From Flavobacteriaceae bacterium LYZ1037 (GTDB taxonomy: Bacteria; Bacteroidota; Bacteroidia; Flavobacteriales; Flavobacteriaceae), in contig QFWS01000005.1 in the NCBI GenBank assembly GCA_003144015.1, positions 124,001 to 188,000 on the forward strand: a stretch of DNA of 64,000 nucleotides, in the 5' to 3' direction. The position numbers and the translations under genes were made by a program. This document shows positions 35,905 through 43,254 of the stretch, piece by piece (position 1 is the first letter of the stretch; every line of letters begins with the position of its first letter). Below the pieces are notes generated by a model. It saw nothing but the letters and a program-made list of their open reading frames with translations, did no database searches and was not told where the DNA came from.

Positions 35905-37380
35905 ATGGAAGAAGAATATATTAAACTAATATTTGGTTTAAAACTAAAGCAGAAGCGTACTGAAAAGAATTTATCTCTTTTTGGATTATCTAAACTTACT
36001 GGTTTATCAAAATCCTATTTAAATGAAATAGAAAAAGGAAAAAAATATCCTAAACCTGATAAAATAGCTATTCTTTCAGAAAAATTAGATGTTCCTTACG
36101 ATCAAATGGTGTCTTTAAAACTGGATAAAAACCTAGCTCCTATTGGTGAGATTTTACAGTCTAAAATTTTAAAAGAAATTCCTTTGGAACTCTTTGGTAT
36201 TAAAGAGAGTAATTTAATAGATATTGTTGCAAATGCTCCAGCGAAAGTCAATGCCTTTATTAGTACCATTATCGAGATTGCACAGAATTACAATTTTAGT
36301 CGTGAGAGCTTTTATCTAGCTTCTGTACGTTCTTTTCAAGAGGCAAATAATAATTATTTTGATGAAATAGAACAATGCGTTGTAACATTTGCTAAAGCTT
36401 ATCATATAGATTTAACAAAATCTATTACATCCAATGAGCTTGAAGAAATTCTCATTGAAGAATTTGGATATACAATCAATCAAACAGAACTAGACAAGCA
36501 TCAAGCTTTAGATAATTTACGATCGGTTTATGTTCCCAAAACCAAAACATTACTCTTAGCAAGCAGAATGGATGAAGCTCAAAGAACCTTTATTTACGCT
36601 AAAGAATTAGCTTATAATTTTTTAGACTATAAAGACCGTCTTTATACTTTTTCTTGGATTAAATTTGAAAATTTCGATCAGGTTCTTAATAATTTTTACG
36701 CTTCATATTTTGCAGGAGCTTTAATTTTACCCAAAGTTAGTTTAACAGAAAAACTAAATACGTTATTTGCTAAAAAAGCCTTTGACGAAACATTATTTTT
36801 AGATATTATTCAATCTTTTAATGCCTCTCCAGAATCTTTTTATCAGCGTTTAACAAATATTTTGCCAAAAGAATTTAATATTCAAAATTTATTCTTTTTA
36901 CGATTTACACATCGTGCTGGATCAGAAAGATTTCAACTTAAAAAAGAATTACATTTATCGCATCAACACTCACCTCATGCCAATGAAACTAATGAACATT
37001 ATTGCAGACGCTGGGTTTCTTTAAATGTTTTAAAAGAAATAAGCAATTCAAAAAAGGCACATATTTTCGATATGCAGATCTCCAATTATCCAAGTGATAA
37101 TATGAGTTATTTGGTGTTGTCTTCAGCTACTAAAGATCCATTTAGAGAGCTTCATTATAGAAGCATAAGCATTGGTTTATTGATTGATAAACAGCTTAAA
37201 AGAAAATTACAATTTTTAGGAAATTCTAAAATTAAGCAGCAAATAGTTGGAGTGACCTGCGAACGTTGTGCTATTAAAGATTGTCAAGTACGACAAGTTC
37301 CTGCCATTAGATTAGAACATAAAGCAAAAAACAAACAAATTGAATTAGTTGTTGAAGATTTAAAAAACCGATTCAGTTAG
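35905..37380 (+). CDS. RamB/ScfR-like regulator of acetate or fatty-acid use
   Basis: A 491-residue DNA-binding protein. Residues 10-66 are an XRE helix-turn-helix (LSKLTGLSKSYLNEIEKGK). Residues 200-245 look like an ImmA/IrrE domain, but where the peptidase has HELGH it reads AKELAYN (232-238), so the metal His residues are lost and it is likely a ligand sensor, not a protease. The C terminus has three Cys (452, 455, 460) in CERCAIKDC. This layout is that of RamB and ScfR, which control glyoxylate or propionyl-CoA genes. Divergence from aceB-aceA and the shared operators fit. Whether it represses or activates is not known. Confidence 0.8.
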   Translation: MEEEYIKLIFGLKLKQKRTEKNLSLFGLSKLTGLSKSYLNEIEKGKKYPKPDKIAILSEKLDVPYDQMVSLKLDKNLAPIGEILQSKILKEIPLELFGIKESNLIDIVANAPAKVNAFISTIIEIAQNYNFSRESFYLASVRSFQEANNNYFDEIEQCVVTFAKAYHIDLTKSITSNELEEILIEEFGYTINQTELDKHQALDNLRSVYVPKTKTLLLASRMDEAQRTFIYAKELAYNFLDYKDRLYTFSWIKFENFDQVLNNFYASYFAGALILPKVSLTEKLNTLFAKKAFDETLFLDIIQSFNASPESFYQRLTNILPKEFNIQNLFFLRFTHRAGSERFQLKKELHLSHQHSPHANETNEHYCRRWVSLNVLKEISNSKKAHIFDMQISNYPSDNMSYLVLSSATKDPFRELHYRSISIGLLIDKQLKRKLQFLGNSKIKQQIVGVTCERCAIKDCQVRQVPAIRLEHKAKNKQIELVVEDLKNRFS

Positions 37381-37412
37381 TTTTATTACTTTTAAAAATT
37401 AAACATCAAATC

Positions 37413-38339
37413 ATGAAATTCAAAATTTTCGTAATATTAATAGTCACAACTGTTTTTTTAGGCTGCAAAAAAGACACTAAAGAACCTGTTGTAGTACCTG
37501 AAAATATCATTGTAAAAGATTCAGTTCCTCTACTAAAGGACATAGATTCCATTATTGAAGATTCCATTATCATTGAAGAGCCCGTAATAATACCGACAAA
37601 ACCAGTTAAAAAGAAATCTGTAGCTAAACCTAAAAAAGCAGTACCAACAAGTAAGAATAGTTATACTAAAAATGATATTAAATTTACTCCAATTGAACAC
37701 GCAACACTTGTAATAGAATTTAACAACACGATCATTTACGTGGATCCTGTTGGTGGAAAAGAAGCTTTTAAAAACTTTAAATCTCCAAATTTTATCTTAA
37801 TCACAGATATTCATGGCGATCATTTAGATACGGAAACACTTGAAGCTATAAACACTCCAAACACACAAATAATTGGACCTAAAGCTGTAAAAGCAAAACT
37901 ATCTGCTGATTTATTAAAAAATTACAACACTATATTTAGTGGTATAAGTCGTGGGTTTTCTACTTCTAAAATGTCGCTAGATGTTGAAGGTGTAGCCATG
38001 TATAACATTCGTCCAGAGGCCAAAAAATACCATCCACAATCGCGTGGAGTTGGTTATATCCTGAGTTTAAACAATAAACGTATTTATATTTCTGGTGATA
38101 CCGAAGACACTTTTGAAATGCGGCATCTAAAAAACATTGATATGGCATTTGTCTGTATGAATTTACCATATACCATGTCTGTTGAAAGTGCTGCTAGTGC
38201 AGTATTAGATTTTAAACCTAAACAAGTATTTCCATACCACTACAAAGGAACAGGTGGTTTTAGTGATGTTAAAAAGTTTAAAGCCCTAGTAAATAGAAGT
38301 AATAAAAGCATTGAGGTTGTTCAACTAGATTGGTATTAA
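37413..38339 (+). CDS. Lipoprotein with metallo-beta-lactamase fold (UlaG-like)
   Basis: A 308-residue exported protein. A lipobox FLGC sits at residues 16-19, then a Pro/Val/Lys-rich linker to about residue 85. The metallo-hydrolase domain follows: TDIHGDHLD (about 130-138) holds the HxD-H metal site, ISGDTEDT (near 228) gives the bridging Asp, and FPYHYKG (near 275) the last His. The nearest type is the UlaG-like group. The substrate is unknown. It starts 32 bp after the regulator gene. Confidence 0.8.
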   Translation: MKFKIFVILIVTTVFLGCKKDTKEPVVVPENIIVKDSVPLLKDIDSIIEDSIIIEEPVIIPTKPVKKKSVAKPKKAVPTSKNSYTKNDIKFTPIEHATLVIEFNNTIIYVDPVGGKEAFKNFKSPNFILITDIHGDHLDTETLEAINTPNTQIIGPKAVKAKLSADLLKNYNTIFSGISRGFSTSKMSLDVEGVAMYNIRPEAKKYHPQSRGVGYILSLNNKRIYISGDTEDTFEMRHLKNIDMAFVCMNLPYTMSVESAASAVLDFKPKQVFPYHYKGTGGFSDVKKFKALVNRSNKSIEVVQLDWY

Positions 38340-38363
38340 GGTTTATAGTCTTTTAATACCTAG

Positions 38364-38393
38364 TTGTTTAGTTAAAAAAAATGTTTATATTTG
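38364..38393 (+). promoter_or_regulatory. Promoter of the 80-residue membrane protein
   Basis: TTG (38364-38366), 19 bp, then TATATTTG (38386-38393): an ideal match to the Bacteroidota promoter consensus in both boxes and spacing. The leader would be about 24 bases. Confidence 0.7.
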
Positions 38394-38423
38394 AATAGCT
38401 ATTAACCAAATCGAATACCTACA

Positions 38424-38666
38424 ATGACACATTTATTATCACTTACGGAGATGCTCTCCATAATTCTAATTGAACAATCAAGTATTGTTTTAGGCTTGTC
38501 TATATCTGTTGCTTTTTTCCTTATATTACTACTTTTAGGGTTAAGAAAGTCTTACTTATTAAGAAAAGAAAGTGAAAAATTAAATGAAACATTTACAATG
38601 GACACTGAAGAAGAAAACAAAACTTATAGAGACTTTACTGAAGGACACATGTATGATAACAACTAA
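38424..38666 (+). CDS. Small membrane protein, 80 residues, unknown
   Basis: One or two hydrophobic segments cover about residues 8-43, followed by a basic stretch (LRKSYLLRKE) and an acidic tail with no known motif. A near-perfect promoter and a terminator flank it, so it is a real single-gene unit. No function can be assigned. Confidence 0.65.
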   Translation: MTHLLSLTEMLSIILIEQSSIVLGLSISVAFFLILLLLGLRKSYLLRKESEKLNETFTMDTEEENKTYRDFTEGHMYDNN

Positions 38667-38690
38667 AAATAATTCAAAAATATATAAACT

Positions 38691-38722
38691 AAAAATGCCT
38701 CGAATTATCAAGGCATTTTTTT
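38691..38722. terminator. Bidirectional terminator
   Basis: AAAAATGCCT (38691-38700) pairs with AGGCATTTTT (38711-38720) around a 10-base loop, with T runs on each strand. It serves the 80-residue gene and ettA. Confidence 0.85.
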
Positions 38723-38739
38723 GTATTGATTTTTAAAAA

Positions 38740-40431
38740 TTATCTTACTAATTTTCTATATTTAATACGTTTCGGTATTAAATCTCCACCAAGACGTTGT
38801 TTTTTGTTTTCTTCGTAATCGCTAAATCCACCTTCAAAGAAATATACCTCAGAATTTCCTTCAAAAGCTAAAATATGCGTACATATTCTATCTAAAAACC
38901 ATCTATCGTGACTAATAACTACTGCACAACCAGCAAAGTTTTCTAGACCTTCTTCTAAGGCTCTTAAAGTATTCACATCCAGATCATTTGTTGGCTCATC
39001 TAAAAGCAAGACGTTTCCTTCTTCTTTTAGTGTCATGGCTAAATGTAATCTGTTTCGTTCTCCACCAGAAAGCATGTTTACTTTTTTGTTTTGCTCGCTA
39101 CCGCTAAAGTTAAATCGACTTAAATAGGCTCTAGAATTCACTTGCTTGCCTCCCATCATAATCAACTCTTGTTCATCGCTAAAGTTTTGCCAAATAGTTT
39201 TTTCTGGATCAATATTAGAATGTGCTTGATCTACATAAGCGATTTTAGCAGTTTCTCCAACTTTAAATTCGCCTTTGTCAGGAGTTTCTTCACCCATTAT
39301 CATTCTGAAAATAGTAGTTTTACCAGCTCCATTTGGACCAATAATTCCTACAATTCCAGCTTGAGGCAAGTTGAAGTTTAAATTATCGTATAATAACTTA
39401 TCATCGTAACCTTTGCTAACACCAACTGCTTCAATAACATTAGTTCCTAAACGAGGTCCATTTGGAATATAAATTTCCAGTTTCTCGTCTAATTGTTTCT
39501 GATCCTGACTTAATAATTTATCGTAGTTCTTTAAACGTGCTTTTTGTTTGGTTTGTCTTCCTTTTGCACCTTGTCTCACCCATTCCAACTCACGTTCTAA
39601 GGTTTTCTGACGTTTAGAAGCTGTTTTTCCTTCCTGTGCCATACGTTTTGATTTTTGATCTAACCATGACGAGTAATTTCCTTTCCATGGAATCCCTTCA
39701 CCGCGATCTAATTCTAAAATCCACCCAGCTACATTGTCAAGAAAATATCTATCGTGCGTAACTGCAATTACAGTTCCTTTATATTGTGCTAAATGATGCT
39801 CTAACCAATGTACCGATTCTGCATCCAAGTGGTTGGTAGGCTCATCCAATAATAACACATCAGGCTCTTGTAATAATAATCTACACAAAGCCACACGACG
39901 GCGTTCTCCTCCTGAAAGAACACTTATTTTTTTATCGCCATCTGGAGTTCTTAAAGCATCCATTGCAATTTCTAGTTTCGTATCTAATTCCCATGCATCT
40001 GAAGCATCAATTTCATCTTGTAAAACAGCTTGTCTGTTCATGAGTTTTTCCATCTTATCCGGATCACTATACACTTCTTCAAGCCCAAACATATCGTTAA
40101 TTTTATTGTATTCCTCAAGAATAGCAACCGTTTCGGCTGCTCCTTCTTTTACAATTTCCATAACGGTTTTATTTTCATCTAATTTTGGTTCTTGCTCTAA
40201 ATAACCAACAGAATAGCCTGGAGAAAACACCACATCTCCTTGATAATTATTATCAACTCCAGCTATAATTTTAAGTAAGGTAGATTTACCAGAGCCGTTA
40301 AGTCCTAATATTCCAATTTTTGCACCATAAAAGAAACTTAAATAAATATTCTTTAATACTGGTGTATTTGCACTTTGATAGGTCTTGGTTAAACCAGACA
40401 TTGAGAAAATTACTTTTTTATCGTCGCTCAT
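38740..40431 (-). CDS. ettA: Energy-dependent translational throttle protein (ABC-F)
   Basis: A 563-residue soluble ABC-F ATPase with two nucleotide-binding domains and no membrane part. Walker A motifs are GLNGSGKST (about 37-45) and GPNGAGKTT, signatures are LSGGERRRVAL and LSGGERNRLHL, and both Walker B motifs end LLLDEPTN. EttA binds the ribosomal E site and gates the first peptide bonds by ATP level. Its ATG overlaps the stop of the upstream small gene by one base (TAATG), which implies coupled translation. Confidence 0.93.
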   Translation of the reverse strand: MSDDKKVIFSMSGLTKTYQSANTPVLKNIYLSFFYGAKIGILGLNGSGKSTLLKIIAGVDNNYQGDVVFSPGYSVGYLEQEPKLDENKTVMEIVKEGAAETVAILEEYNKINDMFGLEEVYSDPDKMEKLMNRQAVLQDEIDASDAWELDTKLEIAMDALRTPDGDKKISVLSGGERRRVALCRLLLQEPDVLLLDEPTNHLDAESVHWLEHHLAQYKGTVIAVTHDRYFLDNVAGWILELDRGEGIPWKGNYSSWLDQKSKRMAQEGKTASKRQKTLERELEWVRQGAKGRQTKQKARLKNYDKLLSQDQKQLDEKLEIYIPNGPRLGTNVIEAVGVSKGYDDKLLYDNLNFNLPQAGIVGIIGPNGAGKTTIFRMIMGEETPDKGEFKVGETAKIAYVDQAHSNIDPEKTIWQNFSDEQELIMMGGKQVNSRAYLSRFNFSGSEQNKKVNMLSGGERNRLHLAMTLKEEGNVLLLDEPTNDLDVNTLRALEEGLENFAGCAVVISHDRWFLDRICTHILAFEGNSEVYFFEGGFSDYEENKKQRLGGDLIPKRIKYRKLVR

Positions 40432-40613
40432 TACATTCTTCCTTTTAAAGCATTAAACACCCAAGCAATAGAAAAGAAGCCAATTCCAACTGCTGCAAAT
40501 CCCCAACCTGCTACATCGTCATATCTAAAAGCACCTAATGCAATTAATGCTAAACCTACAAATATCATAATCCAAGTAGCCCAAGCTAAAACCGTATTTT
40601 TATTCATTGCCAT
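40431..40613 (-). CDS. CAL67264 family small membrane protein
   Basis: A 60-residue protein with two membrane helices (about 8-27 and 33-55) and a basic end (ALKGRM). It fits the CAL67264 family known only as small membrane proteins of Flavobacteriaceae. A second ATG two codons in (MNKNT) is an equal start. It is coupled to ettA by a TAATG overlap. Function unknown. Confidence 0.75.
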   Translation of the reverse strand: MAMNKNTVLAWATWIMIFVGLALIALGAFRYDDVAGWGFAAVGIGFFSIAWVFNALKGRM

Positions 40614-40673
40614 ATTCTATATCTTTTTATTAACATTTTGTCGAAAGACAAATATCGTGATTTTTTAAACAAT

Positions 40674-40698
40674 AAAAGCATCCAAAAAGATGCTTTTT
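40674..40698 (-). terminator. Terminator of the pirin gene
   Basis: AAAAGCATC pairs with GATGCTTTT around a 6-base loop and reads into a short T run on the minus strand, 22 bp past the pirin stop. Confidence 0.75.
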
Positions 40699-40719
40699 CA
40701 TTATCTGTATTACAAGTTT

Positions 40720-41439
40720 TTAAATCATTGGAATTTCTATAAAAAGGAGACTTGAATCTTCTTTTGCTTTTATTGAAAAACCATCTACTTCCGATATCCC
40801 CATTGCATCTCTAGTTTCTAAAGCTTCATCTTTAATTGCAATATTCCCAAAGATATTCATAATATAAACCCCATGATACTTAGACTTTAATCGATACTTA
40901 AAAGTTTCATCACTATCTAAATCAATTCTTGAAATAAGAGCATCTTGATGAATTTTTAAACTTCCTTCATGATTTTCGTCAATGGAAGACACCAAAACTT
41001 GAAGTGTATTTTTTCTATCTGCTTCATTAAATGTTTTCTGACCATAACGTGGTGCCACATTTTGCTTATTTGGTATTATCCATATTTGAAACAAACTTAA
41101 ATGCTCATTGTCAGACCCATTAATTTCAGAATGTTGGACACCTGTACCAGCACTCATAACTTGCACTTCTTCTGGAAGCACTTGTTGCCACACTTCTTGC
41201 ATATTATCACGATGCTTTAATACACCACTTAACGGAATGGTAATAATTTCCATATTATCGTGTGGATGATTACCAAACCCCATTTTAGGAGCTATAACGT
41301 CATCGTTTAGAACTCGTAATGCTCCAAATTGTATTTTGTCTTTATCAAAGTAACTTGCAAAACTAAATGAATGGTTCGCTTGTAGCCAACCATGATTTGC
41401 AAAACCTCTACTGTCTGCTTTATGTACTATAGTCTTCAT
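40720..41439 (-). CDS. Pirin family cupin protein
   Basis: A 239-residue double cupin. The metal residues are visible in GFGNHPHDNME (about 55-65) and VQHSEING (about 101-108), matching the three His and one Glu of pirins such as YhhW. Bacterial pirins can oxidise quercetin or act as redox-sensing partners. It lies downstream of a MarR gene and has its own copy of the palindrome found before that operon. Confidence 0.88.
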   Translation of the reverse strand: MKTIVHKADSRGFANHGWLQANHSFSFASYFDKDKIQFGALRVLNDDVIAPKMGFGNHPHDNMEIITIPLSGVLKHRDNMQEVWQQVLPEEVQVMSAGTGVQHSEINGSDNEHLSLFQIWIIPNKQNVAPRYGQKTFNEADRKNTLQVLVSSIDENHEGSLKIHQDALISRIDLDSDETFKYRLKSKYHGVYIMNIFGNIAIKDEALETRDAMGISEVDGFSIKAKEDSSLLFIEIPMI

Positions 41440-41454
41440 AAATTAGATTTTATG

Positions 41455-41470
41455 AGTCTCCATGGAAACT
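41455..41470. promoter_or_regulatory. MarR-type operator before the pirin gene
   Basis: AGTCTCCATGGAAACT is a 16-bp palindrome with one mismatched pair, 15 bp before the pirin ATG. Its half AGTTTCC and the trailing ACTATTTA are shared with the site at 43155. This points to one regulator for both. Confidence 0.6.
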
Positions 41471-41488
41471 ATTTAATTAATTTTTATT

Positions 41489-41926
41489 TTATCGCATTTT
41501 ATCTAATAAATCACTTAAAAGTTGTGCTTCTTCTTCAGTAATATTTTTAACTAAATCATCATTAAAATTATCAGATATTTCCTCTAGTAATTTCATTCCC
41601 CCGTTGGTTATTTTAATATGCACTACACGTCTATCTTTAGGACAAGGCAAACGTTCAATCAAATTTTTATCACATAACTTATCCATTAAACGTGTTGCAT
41701 TTGGCGATCTATCTATCATCCGCTCTTTAATAGCTTGAACTTTTAATGGTGTATTTGCACCACGTAATATTCGTAAAATATTATATTGTTGTGGTGAGAT
41801 ACCAAAAGGCTTAAAAAACGTATTTTGGTAACTTGTTATCCAATTTGCTGTGTAAAGGATGTTGATTAATGCTTTTACTTTATTATTAGCAAATTTAGAA
41901 TTGACGTCTTTAGATATATCTCCCAT
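41489..41926 (-). CDS. MarR family transcriptional regulator
   Basis: A 145-residue winged-helix repressor. The helix-turn-helix and wing are in KERMIDRSPNATRLMDKLCD and DRRVVHIKI. Two Cys lie close together in that region (DKLCDKNLIERLPCPKDRR, about residues 89 and 99), which could serve as a thiol switch, as in some MarR sensors of quinones or peroxides. It lies fourth in a leftward operon of redox-type genes and likely controls it through the AGTTTCC palindromes. Confidence 0.85.
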   Translation of the reverse strand: MGDISKDVNSKFANNKVKALINILYTANWITSYQNTFFKPFGISPQQYNILRILRGANTPLKVQAIKERMIDRSPNATRLMDKLCDKNLIERLPCPKDRRVVHIKITNGGMKLLEEISDNFNDDLVKNITEEEAQLLSDLLDKMR

Positions 41927-41936
41927 GATTTAAATT

Positions 41937-42218
41937 TTAAGCAAGTCTATCTGAATATTCATGTTTCTTTTTAAAAACTGCTGCTGCGAAAGGACAAAGT
42001 GGAATTGCCACAATATTATTTTTTCGCATAAATTGCACAGATGCCTCAACTAATTTATAGCCAACTCCTTGTCCTTTTAATTTTTCTCCTACCTCTGTAT
42101 GGTCTATAATAATTTTATTTGATCCCGCATATGTATAAGTCATTTCTGCTTCTTGTTTGCCTTCTATATCAATGTAAAATTTTCCTTTTTTTCCGTTATC
42201 TTCTTGTTTAATTTCCAT
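41937..42218 (-). CDS. Small GNAT-like acetyltransferase (YjdJ type)
   Basis: A 93-residue minimal acetyltransferase. The acetyl-CoA loop is GEKLKGQGVGYKLVE, preceded by a conserved His-Thr (DHTEV), and the end has PLCPFAAAVFKK, all typical of the small Gcn5-related group. The substrate is unknown. It lies 2 bp after the FMN reductase gene and 10 bp before marR, so it is part of the redox operon. Confidence 0.85.
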   Translation of the reverse strand: MEIKQEDNGKKGKFYIDIEGKQEAEMTYTYAGSNKIIIDHTEVGEKLKGQGVGYKLVEASVQFMRKNNIVAIPLCPFAAAVFKKKHEYSDRLA

Positions 42219-42220
42219 AA

Positions 42221-42751
42221 TTATATAGCTTTATTAAATTCTTTAACTTTTGTAGTTAATTCTAAATTCAATGTATCATCTATGATTTTTCCATCTAAAA
42301 AATTAGTGCCAAAAAAAGGCATAGAAAACACTTCAATAATTTTAGCATCATGTCTAGGAAATCTGTCTTTCGCTATTGCTAAAACCGAAGCTCCACCTCT
42401 ACCTCCTGGAGATGCTGCCATTAAAAGCATGGGTTTATTCATAAATGTTTTTTGTTCTGCCCTAGACATCCAATCAAACAAATTTTTAAATACAGCAGAA
42501 TAAGCGCCATTATGCTCTGCTAAAGATAAAATGATGCCATTAGACGATTTAATTTTATCTAAGAACTTTATAGCGTTTTCAGGAATGCCTTGCTCCTCTT
42601 CTAAATCGACACCAAATACTGGTAAACTAAAATCATTCAAATCTAATAGTTCGATCGTTGTGTTTTCTAATAATTCTGAAGCATAAGTTGCTAATTGTTT
42701 ATTAATAGACTTTTTACTATTACTCCCTGCAAATACAATAACTTTTTTCAT
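42221..42751 (-). CDS. NAD(P)H-dependent FMN reductase
   Basis: A 176-residue flavodoxin-like reductase. The ATG at 42751 opens KKVIVFAGSNSKKSINKQLA, the FMN phosphate loop; an upstream in-frame Met would add 13 odd residues. LSLAEHNGAYSAVFKNLFDW (about 75-95) is the second flavin loop. Members reduce quinones, azo dyes or chromate. It starts 1 bp after the DoxX-like gene stop. With pirin and MarR it suggests a response to quinone-like electrophiles. Confidence 0.87.
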   Translation of the reverse strand: MKKVIVFAGSNSKKSINKQLATYASELLENTTIELLDLNDFSLPVFGVDLEEEQGIPENAIKFLDKIKSSNGIILSLAEHNGAYSAVFKNLFDWMSRAEQKTFMNKPMLLMAASPGGRGGASVLAIAKDRFPRHDAKIIEVFSMPFFGTNFLDGKIIDDTLNLELTTKVKEFNKAI

Positions 42752-42752
42752 A

Positions 42753-43109
42753 TTAAGCTTGTGTTTTTTTATTAAAAATATAAGACACAATTAGTAATAA
42801 TAATGCCAATAAAGCTGTTAAATGTTCTCCATCATGAATCATAAAATGGGCGAAAAAGGCAAGAATAAATGCGAAAAAGAAGCCTGCGTATGCCCATTCT
42901 TTTATAATTTTAAAATTAGGATTCCAAATGGCAAATAAACCCACTAATTTAATAACTGCATAAGGGTAAACAATATAAGTTGGATAGCCAAAACTGGTAA
43001 ACATTTGCACAACTTCATCATAATTAAAAAAATACATGCCAGCTGAAAACAATATTAAAACGGTTAACAGACCTGTAGCTACATAATAAACAATCTTATT
43101 CTTTTTCAT
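42753..43109 (-). CDS. DoxX-like membrane protein
   Basis: A 118-residue protein with four membrane helices, matching the DoxX/DoxD-like group. The ATG at 43109 is preferred; an upstream in-frame Met at 43136 overlaps the promoter box. Relatives such as CatD of Bacillus are paired with quinone or catechol detoxification. It is the first gene of the MarR operon. Confidence 0.82.
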   Translation of the reverse strand: MKKNKIVYYVATGLLTVLILFSAGMYFFNYDEVVQMFTSFGYPTYIVYPYAVIKLVGLFAIWNPNFKIIKEWAYAGFFFAFILAFFAHFMIHDGEHLTALLALLLLIVSYIFNKKTQA

Positions 43110-43133
43110 AAATATATTTTTGATTTTGTGGTA

Positions 43134-43141
43134 CAAAGATA
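43134..43141 (-). promoter_or_regulatory. -7 promoter box of the MarR operon
   Basis: On the minus strand this reads TATCTTTG, an exact TAnnTTTG match. The operator at 43155-43172 covers its -33 region, so binding there would block the polymerase. Confidence 0.6.
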
Positions 43142-43154
43142 CAATAAAATATAT

Positions 43155-43172
43155 TAGTTTCCTAGGGAACTA
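43155..43172. promoter_or_regulatory. MarR-type operator of the redox operon
   Basis: TAGTTTCCTAGGGAACTA is an 18-bp palindrome with one wobble pair, at the -33 region of the DoxX-like promoter. A second version lies before the pirin gene. Confidence 0.68.
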
Positions 43173-43220
43173 TTTACATGTAATGTTATTTAACAAAATA
43201 TTCGCTTTTAATCCATGTTC

Positions 43221-43228
43221 TACTTTTG
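43221..43228 (+). promoter_or_regulatory. -7 promoter box of the acyl-CoA carboxylase gene
   Basis: TACTTTTG matches TAnnTTTG, 26 bp before the ATG at 43255. A TTCGCTT at 43201 resembles the inverted half-site of the glyoxylate operator but may be chance. Confidence 0.45.
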
Positions 43229-43254
43229 TAAATTCGTAGCAAATAAATATTTGT

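Noticed and set aside
39833-40204. Open frame opposite ettA
   Set aside because: Ser-rich product with no family pattern; ettA is certain on the other strand.
43201-43207. TTCGCTT before the acyl-CoA carboxylase gene as a further shunt-regulator site
   Set aside because: A single imperfect half-site; too weak to claim as an operator.
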